DNA of 36,640 nt from Alphaproteobacteria bacterium (lineage in GTDB: Bacteria > Pseudomonadota > Alphaproteobacteria > VGDZ01), in assembly GCA_016869515.1 (NCBI GenBank), contig VGDZ01000026.1, positions 1-36,640 of the forward strand. The letters run 5' to 3'. Position 1 is the first letter of the stretch. Each line of letters opens with the position of its first letter. A program made the position numbers and the translations under genes. The notes under the pieces were generated by a model. The model was not told the DNA's origin. It saw nothing but the letters and a program-made list of their open reading frames with translations, and did not search any database. Shown here piece after piece: positions 1 through 8,247 of the stretch.

Positions 1-1
1 G

Positions 2-2446
2 CCGCGGGCGCAGATCAGCGCCTGGCGCGCGCGGGCCGATCTGCTGTCGACCCAAGGCCGCTTGGCCGAGGCCGAACCCTATCGTCGCTCGGCGATCCGG
101 ACGCTGCTGGAACTCGGGCGACGCGCGCCCGACGGGGCGCTGGAGAACGCGCGCATCGCGCTGGCCCGCGACCTGACCGCGATGGGTCGGACGGCCGAGG
201 CCGAGGCGGAGTTGGTGATCGCCATCCGCTCGCTGCAGTCGCGGCCGGAGCGGACCTTGGGCGTGGTCGGCAGCCAGGTCTCCGCCATTCAGGGTTTGGC
301 GGCGGTTTTCGCCGGCTATGGCCGGTTCGCCGATGCCGAGACCGCGGCCAGGCGGGCGATCGCCCTTTGGCGCGAGGCCGGAAGCGCCGCCGCCGGCACG
401 TCGCTGCTGCCTTTGGCCCAGGCCTTGGCGGCGCAATATCGCTGGACCGAAGCGCTGGCGGAATACGATCTGGCGGCGCGGACCTTGCGCAACGAAGCCG
501 ACATCAGGCGCCGGACTTTGGAAAGCGATCCGAGCTATGTCCTGGCTTTGGCCATGGGCGGGCGAGCCCGCCAGGCCGAGGCGGCGGCGACCGCCGGGCT
601 CGCCGAGAGGACGCGGATACTGGGCGAAGGCGGGGCGATGTCGGCGTTGGAGCTGCGCGGGTTGCGGGGGCTCGCGCTGGCGGCGCTGCGGCGGCACGGC
701 GAAGCCTGGACCGAATTCGAGGCGGCGCGCGCGTTGTTCGAATCCGCGCCCGACGCCGAGGGCGAAGACGAACTGGCGCCCTCGGCACGCGAGCGCCGCA
801 TCGCCCTGATGCTGGACGCCTATCTCGATACCGCGCGACTGGTGCTGCCGCAGAACGCGGAAACGCTGGACCGGCTGTTCGCGTTGTCCCAGCGCACCGG
901 CGGCCGCGGCGTTCAGCGCGCGTTGTCGGTTGCGGCGGCACAAGCCGCTGCGGGCGAACCCGCCCTGGCCGAGCTGGTGCGCCAAGACCAGGATGCGCGG
1001 CGCAGGCTGGTGGCGCTGGAGCGTTCGGCGGTGGCGGCCGCGGCCGCCAACGAGGCCCAGGTCCTGGCCGAGATCCGGGCCGATATCGGCCGACTGCGCC
1101 AGGCGCGGGCGCGTATCGGAGATGAAATCGGCCGGCGCTTCCCGAACTATCACGAACTGGTCGAACCGCTGCCGCTGTCGATCGCCCGCGCCCGGGCCGC
1201 GTTGCGCGACGACGAGGCGCTGATCGTGTTCGACGTCGGCGAAGCGCGGACTTTGGGTTGGGCCATTCCCAAACGCGGCGAGGCGGTGCTGCGTCACATT
1301 GCGTTGGGCCGGACCGAACTCGAACGCGAGGTCGCCGGCTTGCGCGCCGGTCTCGAGACCAAGGGGCCGGAGCTTTCCCAAGTGCCGCCGTTCGACGTCG
1401 CCGCTTCCCACCGGCTCTATCGTCAGCTCTTGGCGCCGCTCGAATCCGGCTGGCAACACGCGCGCAAGCTGATCATCGTCGCCGAGGGCGCGCTCGGGCA
1501 GCTGCCGGCGGCCTTGTTGGTGACTGCCGCGGTGCCCCAGCCGCGCGATCTGGCGCTGCCGTTCGATGGCTATCGCCGCGTGCCCTGGCTGGCGCGTCGC
1601 GTCGGCATCACCGTGCTGCCCTCGGTCGCGTCGCTGGCGGTGATGGATGCCGTCCCGGCCGGCGCTCCGGGACGCGAACCCTTTATCGGCTTCGGTGCAC
1701 CCGAATTCGGCGATCGAACCGCGGCGCAGGCGGCGGCCGGCGCGCTGTCGATGCGGGCGGTGCGGGTGATGAAGGCGGGCGGCGACGGTGCGCGACCGCG
1801 ATCGGCCGATCTGGCGGCTTTGCCCGACACTGCATTGGAGCTGCGCGACATCGCGCGCGCGCTCGGCGGCAACGAGGCGCGCGACGTCGTGCTTGGTCCG
1901 GCGGCGACGGTCGACGCGGTCAAACGCGCCGATCTGCGCAACAAGCGCGTGCTGGTCTTCGCTACCCACGGCCTGGTGCCGGGCGATGTCGAAGGACTTG
2001 GCGAGCCGGCTTTGGCGCTGACGCCGGGCGCGAACGATCGCGGCCTGCTGACCGCAAGCGACGTCATGCGGCTCAAGCTCGACGCCGATTGGGTGGTGCT
2101 GTCGGCCTGCAACACGGCCGCGGCCGCCGGGGCAGGCGGCGAGGCCGCATCGGGCCTGGCGCGCGCTTTCCTCTATGCCGGCGCGCGCACCGTGCTGGTG
2201 TCGAATTGGCCGGTCGAGACCGGTGCTGCGCGGCGGCTGACCGCGGAACTGTTCCGCCGGCTGGCGGCCGATACCAGCCTCGGGCGCGCGCGCGCTTTGC
2301 GCGGCGCCATGCTGGCGATGATCGACGGCGAGCCAGCCCTCGACCCGCGCAGCGGCGCACCGGCCTTTTCCTACGCCCATCCGCTGTTCTGGGCACCCTT
2401 CACCCTGATTGGCCACGGCCGCGGCGGCCAGGGCCCCGAGTCCTGA
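2..2446 (+). CDS. TPR-CHAT domain protease-like protein, 5' partial
   Basis: The reading frame is open to the left edge, so the true start lies outside the window. The first two thirds are Ala/Arg/Glu-rich helical repeats in TPR style, with recurring patterns such as GRFADAETAARRAIALW and RWTEALAEYDLAARTL. The last 300 or so residues are a CHAT domain, the caspase-related peptidase fold of clan CD. The predicted catalytic histidine is in FATHGLVPG (codon 1967-1969) and the cysteine in LSACNTAAAAG (codon 2108-2110). Both are present, so the peptidase should be active. C-terminal landmarks FLYAGARTVLVSNWPVE and HPLFWAPFTLIG are typical of CHAT. In known TPR-CHAT proteins the repeats sense a partner and the CHAT domain cleaves a target. 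The target here is unknown, and no gasdermin-like partner is visible inside the window. It ends 18 bases before the convergent CoA-transferase gene. Confidence 0.9.
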   Translation, partial: PRAQISAWRARADLLSTQGRLAEAEPYRRSAIRTLLELGRRAPDGALENARIALARDLTAMGRTAEAEAELVIAIRSLQSRPERTLGVVGSQVSAIQGLAAVFAGYGRFADAETAARRAIALWREAGSAAAGTSLLPLAQALAAQYRWTEALAEYDLAARTLRNEADIRRRTLESDPSYVLALAMGGRARQAEAAATAGLAERTRILGEGGAMSALELRGLRGLALAALRRHGEAWTEFEAARALFESAPDAEGEDELAPSARERRIALMLDAYLDTARLVLPQNAETLDRLFALSQRTGGRGVQRALSVAAAQAAAGEPALAELVRQDQDARRRLVALERSAVAAAAANEAQVLAEIRADIGRLRQARARIGDEIGRRFPNYHELVEPLPLSIARARAALRDDEALIVFDVGEARTLGWAIPKRGEAVLRHIALGRTELEREVAGLRAGLETKGPELSQVPPFDVAASHRLYRQLLAPLESGWQHARKLIIVAEGALGQLPAALLVTAAVPQPRDLALPFDGYRRVPWLARRVGITVLPSVASLAVMDAVPAGAPGREPFIGFGAPEFGDRTAAQAAAGALSMRAVRVMKAGGDGARPRSADLAALPDTALELRDIARALGGNEARDVVLGPAATVDAVKRADLRNKRVLVFATHGLVPGDVEGLGEPALALTPGANDRGLLTASDVMRLKLDADWVVLSACNTAAAAGAGGEAASGLARAFLYAGARTVLVSNWPVETGAARRLTAELFRRLAADTSLGRARALRGAMLAMIDGEPALDPRSGAPAFSYAHPLFWAPFTLIGHGRGGQGPES

Positions 2447-2464
2447 CGCTCAGGGACAAGAGTC

Positions 2465-3685
2465 TCAAGCGAGTTTGACGGCGCCCGATGCCGCGAGTCG
2501 CGCGATCGCGGCCGCATCGTAGCCGTGTTCCTGCAGCAGTACCCGGGTGTCCGCGCCCAGTGCGGGCGGCGGCGACGGCTGGGCGAAGCCGCCGTCCTGG
2601 ACGAAGCCCGGGCGAGTGACCCGCAGCGCCTGTCCGTCCGGTCCGGTCATGGCGATGGTCTCGACGAAACCGCGGTCGGCCAGTTGCCCGCCGGCGAGAG
2701 CTTCCGGCACGGTCACGATCCGCCCAGCCGGGACTCCGGCGGCGTTGAGCAGTTCTTCCCACTCGGTGGCGTCGCGCGCCGCAAGCGCGGCCGTGATCTC
2801 GCGGTTGAGCGCCGCGCGGTGGTCGAGCCGCGCCCGGCGTTCCGCGAAGCGCGGGTCGGTCTTGAGATCGGGACGGCCGATCAGATCGCACAGCGCGCGA
2901 TATTGCTTGTCTTCGTTGGCGGCGATGTTGAGCAGGCCGGCTTTGGTGGCGAAGGCGCCCGAGGGCGCGGCCGAGAAATTCTCGTTGCCCATGGGCCTGG
3001 GTTCGATGCCGGCATTGAGGTAGTTCGACACCACCCAGCCCATGGTCGCCAGCGTCGCTTCCATCAGCGCGAGGTCGATCCGCCGCCCGCGGCCGGATTG
3101 GCGCGCTTCGAGCAGCGCCGCGCAGATCGCGAATGCCGCGGTCAGGCCGCCATAGGTGTCGGAGATCGGAAACCCGGCGCGCAAGGGGGCGCTGGTGGCA
3201 TCGCCGGTGACGCTCATCGCCCCCGACAAGCCCTGGATGATCTGGTCATAGGCCGGCCGCTCGGCCCAGGGGCCTTCCTGTCCGAAACCGGAGATGGCGC
3301 AATAGACCAGGCGCGGATTGCGCGCGGCCAGGGTCGCATAGTCGAGGCCGAGCCGCGCCATGACGCCGGGCCGAAAGTTCTCCAGCACGACGTCGGCCCG
3401 CTCGACCATGCGCAAGAACACCTCGCGGCCCTCGGCGTGCTTGAGGTCGATCGCGACCGAACGCTTGGTGACATTGACCGCGACGAAGGACAGGCCCATG
3501 CCGCGGGCGTTCATGCGCGGATCGCCGCCCAGTCGCCGGGCGAGATCGCCGCCCACCGGGTTCTCGATCTTGATCACTTCGGCGCCCTGGCGCGCGAGCT
3601 GATAGCCGCAGAACGGACCGGCCAGGACGTTGGACAGGTCGAGGACGCGGATTCCGGAAAGCGGCGGAGCGGGCGCGGGTGTCAC
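2465..3685 (-). CDS. Type III CoA-transferase (CaiB/BaiF family)
   Basis: Family III CoA-transferases move CoA between carboxylic acids through an aspartyl-CoA anhydride. The N-terminus LSGIRVLDLSNVLAGPFCG is the family's usual opening, followed by GAEVIKIENPVGGD and the NFRPGVMARLGLDYATL segment. The aspartate equivalent to the catalytic residue of formyl-CoA transferase is in FPISDTYGG. I chose the GTG at 3685 because it overlaps the stop of the upstream channel gene as GTGA and gives 406 residues, normal for the family. A longer start at 3784 would run about 100 bases into that gene. It is last in the leftward operon with cysK, alaX, sseA, GNAT and FNT. The acyl substrate cannot be read from sequence. 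An oxalate/formate-type exchange is possible because the adjacent channel belongs to the formate/nitrite family, but this is inference. Confidence 0.88.
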   Translation of the reverse strand: MTPAPAPPLSGIRVLDLSNVLAGPFCGYQLARQGAEVIKIENPVGGDLARRLGGDPRMNARGMGLSFVAVNVTKRSVAIDLKHAEGREVFLRMVERADVVLENFRPGVMARLGLDYATLAARNPRLVYCAISGFGQEGPWAERPAYDQIIQGLSGAMSVTGDATSAPLRAGFPISDTYGGLTAAFAICAALLEARQSGRGRRIDLALMEATLATMGWVVSNYLNAGIEPRPMGNENFSAAPSGAFATKAGLLNIAANEDKQYRALCDLIGRPDLKTDPRFAERRARLDHRAALNREITAALAARDATEWEELLNAAGVPAGRIVTVPEALAGGQLADRGFVETIAMTGPDGQALRVTRPGFVQDGGFAQPSPPPALGADTRVLLQEHGYDAAAIARLAASGAVKLA

Positions 3686-4503
3686 GCGCTCGACGAGCCT
3701 TGCGAGCGGGCCCGGCGGTAGCACACCCAATAGACCAGGGCGACCCCGCCACCGCCGCCGACGATATTTCCCAGCGTCACCCAAAAGAGATGGACGAAGA
3801 ACAGTCCCGGCGCCACGCCCTCGGCGCCCAGCAGCCAGGCCAGCGGCACCAGATACATGTTGGCGATGCTGTGCTCGAAGCCCAGCGCGACGAAGGCCGA
3901 GATTGGCAGCACGATCGCCAGCACCTTGGAGGCGACGTCATGCGCCGCCAGGCACAGCCACACCGCCAAGCACACCAGCGCGTTGCAGAGGCCGCCGCGG
4001 ATCAGCGCTTCAAGCGGCGTCTGCGCCAGTTTGGCCTGGGCGATGGCCCGCGCCGTGGCCGCCGGCGCGCCGTCGCCCAGTGCCATCACCCCCGACAGCC
4101 AGATCAGCCAGGCCATGGCGGCGGCACCCGCGAAATTGGCCACATAGACCAGCAGCCAATTGCGCGCCAATTCGCCGCCGGCGATGCGGCGATCCACCCA
4201 GGCCATCACCATCAGCGCATTGCCGGTGAACAGCTCGGCTCCGGCCACCACCACCAGCACCAGGCCGAGCGAAAAGGCGGCGCCGCCCAAAAGTCGCGTC
4301 GGGCCGAAGCCGAAGGGCGAGCCGGTGACGGTGAAGGTGTAAAGCATGGCGCCGAAGGCGATGAAGGCTCCGGCCAGCGCCCCCAGCATCAAGGTCTCGA
4401 GCGCCGGCAGCCGCGCCTTGGCGGTGCCCATCGCCTCGACCCGCAGCGCGATCTCGGCGGGCGCATAGGCGTCGAGCGGGTTCGGGGTCGGCCGATCGCT
4501 CAT
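3682..4503 (-). CDS. Formate/nitrite transporter (FNT) family anion channel
   Basis: This is an inner-membrane pentameric channel of the FocA/NirC/HSC family, which conducts small monovalent anions such as formate, nitrite or hydrosulfide. The 273 residues contain six hydrophobic segments and the family landmarks: GAELFTGN (about 88-95), RGGLCNALVCLAVW (169-182) and GFEHSIANMY (208-217). The last includes the pore-lining histidine at 211. NIVGGGGGVALVYW closes the final helix. The gene starts 7 bases after the GNAT stop, and its own TGA overlaps the GTG of the CoA-transferase, so it is translationally coupled. Substrate is ambiguous. The CoA-transferase neighbour would suit formate. The mercaptopyruvate sulfurtransferase and cysteine synthase in the same operon would suit HS-. 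The family call is firm and the substrate is not. Confidence 0.92.
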   Translation of the reverse strand: MSDRPTPNPLDAYAPAEIALRVEAMGTAKARLPALETLMLGALAGAFIAFGAMLYTFTVTGSPFGFGPTRLLGGAAFSLGLVLVVVAGAELFTGNALMVMAWVDRRIAGGELARNWLLVYVANFAGAAAMAWLIWLSGVMALGDGAPAATARAIAQAKLAQTPLEALIRGGLCNALVCLAVWLCLAAHDVASKVLAIVLPISAFVALGFEHSIANMYLVPLAWLLGAEGVAPGLFFVHLFWVTLGNIVGGGGGVALVYWVCYRRARSQGSSSA

Positions 4504-4510
4504 TTCCAGC

Positions 4511-5059
4511 TCAGGGCATCGGTTCGATGAACATCTGGCGCCGATCGTAAGGCACGAAGCCGTGGCGCTGGTAAAGCGGCAGGGCGCGCGGATGGTCGAG
4601 GGTGTTGGTGTTGACCGTGACCCGCTCGGGGTTCTTCGACCAGGCTTGGTCGAGCCCGGCCCGCAGCAGCCAATCGCCCAGGCGCTTGCCGATGAATTCG
4701 GGCATCAGCCCGAAATAGGCGATGTCGACCGCCTTGGGAGCGCGGCGGGCGTCGACCTCGACATAGCCCGCCGGCACGCCGTTGACATAGGCCACCAGGA
4801 TTTCGATCCGGGGATCCTGAACGATGCGTCCCAGTTCGGCGTCGCTCATCCGACGCCGCTCGACCCAATGATAGGCCTTGCCGACGCCCTCGTAGAGAAA
4901 GCGGTAAAAGCGCACGGTCGGATTCTCGGCCCGCAACAAGGCGATCTTGCCCAGCGCCGCGGGCGGCTCGCGCCGCGGTCCCTCGGGACGGCGGAACATC
5001 TCGAGGAAAGTGACCGTGGCCTCGAGCGTGCGCCGCGGCGGGACCAGCGACAGGCTCAT
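4511..5059 (-). CDS. GNAT family N-acetyltransferase
   Basis: This 182-residue GNAT-fold acetyltransferase presumably transfers acetyl from acetyl-CoA to an amine. Visible features are the beta4 strand VDIAYFGLMPEFIGKRLG with the acetyl-CoA-binding turn, helix GDWLLRAGLDQAW, and the late NTNTLDHPRALPLYQRHGF motif that packs against the pantetheine arm. The N-terminal 50 residues are less conserved. The ATG at 5059 is chosen because it forms an ATGA overlap with the sulfurtransferase stop and begins MSLSLVPPRR. An upstream ATG at 5092 would overlap that gene by 37 bases. The gene lies between sseA and the FNT channel gene in the leftward operon. The acceptor substrate is unknown. Confidence 0.85.
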   Translation of the reverse strand: MSLSLVPPRRTLEATVTFLEMFRRPEGPRREPPAALGKIALLRAENPTVRFYRFLYEGVGKAYHWVERRRMSDAELGRIVQDPRIEILVAYVNGVPAGYVEVDARRAPKAVDIAYFGLMPEFIGKRLGDWLLRAGLDQAWSKNPERVTVNTNTLDHPRALPLYQRHGFVPYDRRQMFIEPMP

Positions 5060-5895
5060 GTCACCACCGGCGTATCCTGGCGCCCGCCCCATTCGGTCCA
5101 GGAGCCGTCGTAGATCGCCCAGTCGCGATGGCCGAGCATGTGCAGGGCAAATCCCAGCCAGCAGGCGGTCACGCCCGAGCCGCAGGAGGCGATCACCGGT
5201 CGAGCGAGATCGATGCCGGCGCCGAGGATGCGCTGACGCAGCGCATCGGCCGGCAGCAAGGTCTGGGTCTTGGCATCGAGCAGGCTTTCATAGGGCAGGT
5301 TGATGGCGCCCGGCATGTGGCCCGAGCGCAAGCCCGGCCGCGGCTCGGGCGCGGTGCCGGCGAAGCGGCCGGCGGCGCGGACGTCGACCACCTGCTCGCC
5401 GCCCTTCGGCAGGTTGGCCCGCACCTGGTCGAGATCGCGCACCAGCATGGTGTTCATGCGGGCGGTGAAATGGCGCTCGCGCGGGGTCGGCACGTCGGTC
5501 GTCGTCGGCCGGCCTTCGGCCTCCCATTTGGCGAAGCCGCCGTCCAGCACCGCCACGTCGCTGTGGCCGAAGAGGCGGAACATCCACCACGCCCGCGTCG
5601 CCGCCGACAGGCCCTTGTTGTAGATCACGATCCGGCTGCCGTCGCCCAGGCCCAGCTTGCGCACCCGGCTGGAGAACTTCTCCGGGCTGGGCAGCATGTG
5701 CGGCAGCGGATTCGTGTCGTCGGCGATGTCGTCGATGTCGAAATGGACCGCGCCCGGCAGATGGCCTTGGTCGTAAAGCTGGCGGCCGGTGTGCTGGAGG
5801 GTGAAGGTGGCGTCGACCACCCGCACGTCGGGCGCATCGTGATGCGCCGCCAGCCACTCGGTCGAGACCAGCGCGTTGGGATTGGCGTAAGGCAT
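5056..5895 (-). CDS. sseA: 3-mercaptopyruvate/thiosulfate sulfurtransferase, tandem rhodanese
   Basis: This protein transfers sulfane sulfur from 3-mercaptopyruvate or thiosulfate to a thiol acceptor. The first product with mercaptopyruvate is pyruvate plus a cysteine persulfide. The 279 residues hold two rhodanese domains. The N-terminal one (about 8-125) is inactive-type and includes HLPGAVHFDIDDIAD. The C-terminal one (about 150-275) carries the active-site loop CGSGVTA with Cys238. CGSGVTA is the signature of the mercaptopyruvate-type enzymes rather than CRKGVT rhodaneses. The ATG at 5895 is preceded by an AGGA-like ribosome site. The gene is 28 bases downstream of alaX and overlaps the GNAT gene by ATGA. 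Its operon with cysK and an FNT channel suggests a role in cysteine and sulfide balance. Confidence 0.92.
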   Translation of the reverse strand: MPYANPNALVSTEWLAAHHDAPDVRVVDATFTLQHTGRQLYDQGHLPGAVHFDIDDIADDTNPLPHMLPSPEKFSSRVRKLGLGDGSRIVIYNKGLSAATRAWWMFRLFGHSDVAVLDGGFAKWEAEGRPTTTDVPTPRERHFTARMNTMLVRDLDQVRANLPKGGEQVVDVRAAGRFAGTAPEPRPGLRSGHMPGAINLPYESLLDAKTQTLLPADALRQRILGAGIDLARPVIASCGSGVTACWLGFALHMLGHRDWAIYDGSWTEWGGRQDTPVVT

Positions 5896-5923
5896 GTCGG
5901 CGATCCTGGTTCTGCGGCCGGCG

Positions 5924-6628
5924 TCAGGCGAAGGCCACCATGACGCGGCGGTTGAGGCGGCCCTTCTTTTCGATCTTGGTTACGGCCACCTTGCCGATCT
6001 CCGAAGTCAGGCGGACATGGGTGCCGCCGCAAGGCTGCAAGTCGAGGCCGGCGACTTCGATCAGCCGCACCTTGCCCTGGCCGGTGGGCGGCTTGACCGA
6101 CATGGTCTTGACCAATTCCGGCTTCGCCGCCAACTCGGCATCCTCGATCCAGCGCGCCGCCACCGAATGATTGGCAGCCACCAATTCGTTGAGCTTGGCG
6201 CCGATCCGGTCCTTGTCGAGCGTGGCTTCGGGAATGTCGAAATCGAGCCGGCCCTTGCCGTCGCCGACCTGGCCGCCGGTGACCGGATAGGGCAGCACCG
6301 CCGACAGCAGATGCAGGCAGGTATGCATGCGCATCAGCCGGTAGCGGCGATCCCAGTCGATTTCGGCCGAGACCTTGGTGCCGACCGCCGGCGCAGTTGC
6401 GCCCTCGGCCAAAAGATGGATCACGCCGCCACTGGCGCCCTTGATCGCATCGGCGACCGCGACCGCCTGACCGTCGGCCAGGACCAGACGGCCGCTGTCG
6501 CCCGGCTGGCCGCCGCCGGTGGGATAGAACACGGTGCGGTCGAGTTCGACCTCGCGCCCCTCGGCGCGGGTGACGATGCCGGGGCAGGCCCGCAAATACG
6601 CGTCGTCGCGGAAAGCCAATTCGGTCAT
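5924..6628 (-). CDS. AlaX-type alanyl-tRNA editing protein
   Basis: This is a free-standing homologue of the AlaRS editing domain, which hydrolyses Ser-tRNA(Ala) (and Gly in some forms). The 234 residues show the zinc site expected of the family: H102TCLH106 (HxxxH) and C200GGTH204 (CxxxH). The N-terminal YPTGGGQPGDSG loop is the conserved glycine-rich motif of AlaX-M proteins. The length fits the medium AlaX class and there is no aminoacylation domain. It sits 21 bases after cysK and 28 bases before sseA in the same operon. Serine is the precursor of cysteine, so pairing a serine mischarging editor with cysteine synthase makes physiological sense, but that link is inference. Confidence 0.92.
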   Translation of the reverse strand: MTELAFRDDAYLRACPGIVTRAEGREVELDRTVFYPTGGGQPGDSGRLVLADGQAVAVADAIKGASGGVIHLLAEGATAPAVGTKVSAEIDWDRRYRLMRMHTCLHLLSAVLPYPVTGGQVGDGKGRLDFDIPEATLDKDRIGAKLNELVAANHSVAARWIEDAELAAKPELVKTMSVKPPTGQGKVRLIEVAGLDLQPCGGTHVRLTSEIGKVAVTKIEKKGRLNRRVMVAFA

Positions 6629-6649
6629 GGACGGTCTTTCGGGTTTCGC

Positions 6650-7654
6650 TCAGCCTTCCAGCCAGCCCGGCACCGGCAGGTTCTTGGACTTGAGGAAGGC
6701 GGGGTTGAACAGCTTGGACTGATAGCGGCTGCCGCTATCGGCCAGGATGGTGACGATGGTGTGGCCGGGACCCATGTCCTTGGCCAGGCGGATGGCGGCG
6801 GCGACGTTGATTGCCGACGATCCGCCCAGGCACAGCCCTTCGTGCTGGAGCAGGTCGAACAGCACCGGCAGCGCCTCCTCGTCCGGGATGCGATAGGCGT
6901 CGTCGATCGGCGCGCTTTCGAGATTCTTGGTGATGCGGCCCTGGCCGATGCCCTCGGTGATCGAGCTGCCTTCGGCCTTGAGTTCGCCGTGCTTGTAGTG
7001 GTGATAGAGCGCGGCGCCCATCGGGTCGGCCAGGACGATGCGCACCTTGTGGTTGTTGGCCTTGAGCGCGATGGCGCAGCCGGCCAGCGTGCCGCCGGTG
7101 CCGACCGCGCAGGTGAAAGCGTCGACGCGGCCTTCGGTCTGGCGCCAGATCTCGGGGCCGGTGCCGATGACATGGGCCAGCCGGTTGGCGGTGTTGTCGA
7201 ACTGGTTGGCCCAGACCGCGCCCGCCTTCTCGGTCCGATTCAACTCCTCGGCCAGGCGGCCGGAATATTTGACGTAGTTGTTGGGGTCCTTGTAGGGCAC
7301 GGCTGGCACTAGGCGCAGATCGGCGCCGCACAGCCGCAGCATGTCCTTCTTTTCCTGGCTTTGGGTGTCGGGCATGACGATGACGGTGCGATAGCCGCGG
7401 GCATTGGCCACCAGCGCCAGGCCGATGCCGGTATTGCCGGCGGTGCCTTCGACCACCGCGCCGCCCGGCTTGAGCAGGCCCTTTTCTTCGGCGTCGCGGA
7501 TGATGAACCACGCGGCGCGGTCCTTGACCGAGCCGCCGGGGTTGAGGAACTCGGCCTTGCCCAAGATCTCGCAGCCCGTGGCGGCCGAGGCCCGCTTGAG
7601 CTTGATCAGCGGCGTCTCGCCGATCGAGCCCACGAAACCGTCGCGAACGTCCAT
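6650..7654 (-). CDS. cysK: Cysteine synthase A (O-acetylserine sulfhydrylase)
   Basis: This is a PLP enzyme making cysteine from O-acetylserine and sulfide, acting in the cytoplasm. The 334 residues show the PLP lysine in NPGGSVKDRAAW (Lys44), the substrate loop EGTAGNTGIG (69-78), and the phosphate-binding loop VGTGGTLAG. The protein is about 20 residues longer than E. coli CysK, typical of a common alphaproteobacterial subgroup. The start at 7654 (MDVRDGFVGSIGETPL) is preferred over an in-frame codon at 7753. The longer form would reach past the promoter at 7680-7708 and into the divergent GNAT gene. A GGGAATTGGGG stretch lies just before the ATG as ribosome site. It is the first gene of a six-gene leftward operon ending with the CoA-transferase. 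Confidence 0.93.
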   Translation of the reverse strand: MDVRDGFVGSIGETPLIKLKRASAATGCEILGKAEFLNPGGSVKDRAAWFIIRDAEEKGLLKPGGAVVEGTAGNTGIGLALVANARGYRTVIVMPDTQSQEKKDMLRLCGADLRLVPAVPYKDPNNYVKYSGRLAEELNRTEKAGAVWANQFDNTANRLAHVIGTGPEIWRQTEGRVDAFTCAVGTGGTLAGCAIALKANNHKVRIVLADPMGAALYHHYKHGELKAEGSSITEGIGQGRITKNLESAPIDDAYRIPDEEALPVLFDLLQHEGLCLGGSSAINVAAAIRLAKDMGPGHTIVTILADSGSRYQSKLFNPAFLKSKNLPVPGWLEG

Positions 7655-7679
7655 GCCCCAATTCCCTTGTCCGGCGCCG

Positions 7680-7708
7680 AAGCTAGCGGGGGCGCGGTCC
7701 CGGTTCAA
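7680..7708 (-). promoter_or_regulatory. Probable sigma-70-type promoter of the cysK operon
   Basis: Read on the minus strand, TTGAAC (7708-7703) is followed after 17 bases by TAGCTT (7685-7680). The -35 matches consensus at four of six positions and the weak -10 is usual for alphaproteobacteria. Transcription would start near 7673, about 18 bases before the cysK ATG at 7654. No other promoter-like gap exists downstream, so it probably drives all six genes. Confidence 0.45.
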
Positions 7709-7736
7709 GCCGGCGATGGGCATGCTAGAAGGCGTC

Positions 7737-8246
7737 ATGTCCGTCCTGACCACGGCGCGGCTGATCCTGCGCCCGTTCCGATCCGACGACCTTGCCGCCT
7801 ATGCCGCGATCCGCGCCCGGCCGGAAGTCGCGCGCTGGCTGCCGCCGGGCAGCGAGCCGGCCGAAGTGCGGGCGCGCAAGACCATCGAAGCCTTCGCCGC
7901 GGCGTGGGCCGAGCGCGGCTACGGTCCGCATGCCGCCTTCGACCGCGCCAGCGGCCGGCTGCTCGGTCATCTCGGCCTGCGCTATCTGCCGCAATTCGAG
8001 GAGACCGAAGTCCTTTATGCGCTGACGCCGGAGGTCTGGGGTCAGGGGCTGGCGTTCGAAGGCACGGCCGCGGCGCGGGATTGGGGATTCGGCGCGCTCG
8101 GGCTCGCGCGGCTGATGGCCATAACCTTGGCCGAGAACCGCGCCTCGCGGCGGGTAATGGAAAAGCTTGGTCTGCGCTACGAGAAGGACACCGTGTTCCA
8201 CGATCTGCCGGTGGTCTATTACGCGCTGGATCGGCCGGGCGCGTGA
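7737..8246 (+). CDS. GNAT acetyltransferase, RimJ/RimL-like
   Basis: This 169-residue acetyltransferase of the Acetyltransf_3 (RimJ/RimL) type opens with LTTARLILRPFRSDDL, the classic N-terminus of this group. EVLYALTPEVWGQGLAFEG carries the beta-bulge and acetyl-CoA pyrophosphate-binding turn, and LAENRASRRVMEKLGLRYE is the standard closing helix-strand motif. Members acetylate ribosomal-protein N-termini, amino sugars or small amines. The substrate here is open. The ATG at 7737 is preceded by AGAAGG. Transcribed divergently from cysK, with 82 bases between starts. Its stop is followed one base later by the ATG of the membrane-protein gene, so the two are probably cotranscribed. Confidence 0.88.
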   Translation: MSVLTTARLILRPFRSDDLAAYAAIRARPEVARWLPPGSEPAEVRARKTIEAFAAAWAERGYGPHAAFDRASGRLLGHLGLRYLPQFEETEVLYALTPEVWGQGLAFEGTAAARDWGFGALGLARLMAITLAENRASRRVMEKLGLRYEKDTVFHDLPVVYYALDRPGA

Positions 8247-8247
8247 G

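Noticed and set aside
2442-2454. Small hairpin CCTGA-CGC-TCAGG at the CHAT stop codon as a terminator
   Set aside because: The stem is only five base pairs, has no T-run, and such repeats are frequent by chance in this composition.
2525-3721. Long open frame on the plus strand opposite the CoA-transferase
   Set aside because: It is antisense to a gene with clear family motifs. Its composition (many Arg, His, Asp and Gln) is that of a GC-rich shadow frame. Similar long antisense frames at 3679-4530, 5894-7312, 18479-19963, 25901-27259, 28202-29908 and 31206-32978 were rejected for the same reason.
6650-7753. Longer N-terminus for cysteine synthase starting at 7753
   Set aside because: It would span the promoter at 7680-7708 and overlap the start of the divergent acetyltransferase. 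The extra 33 residues do not resemble the enzyme.
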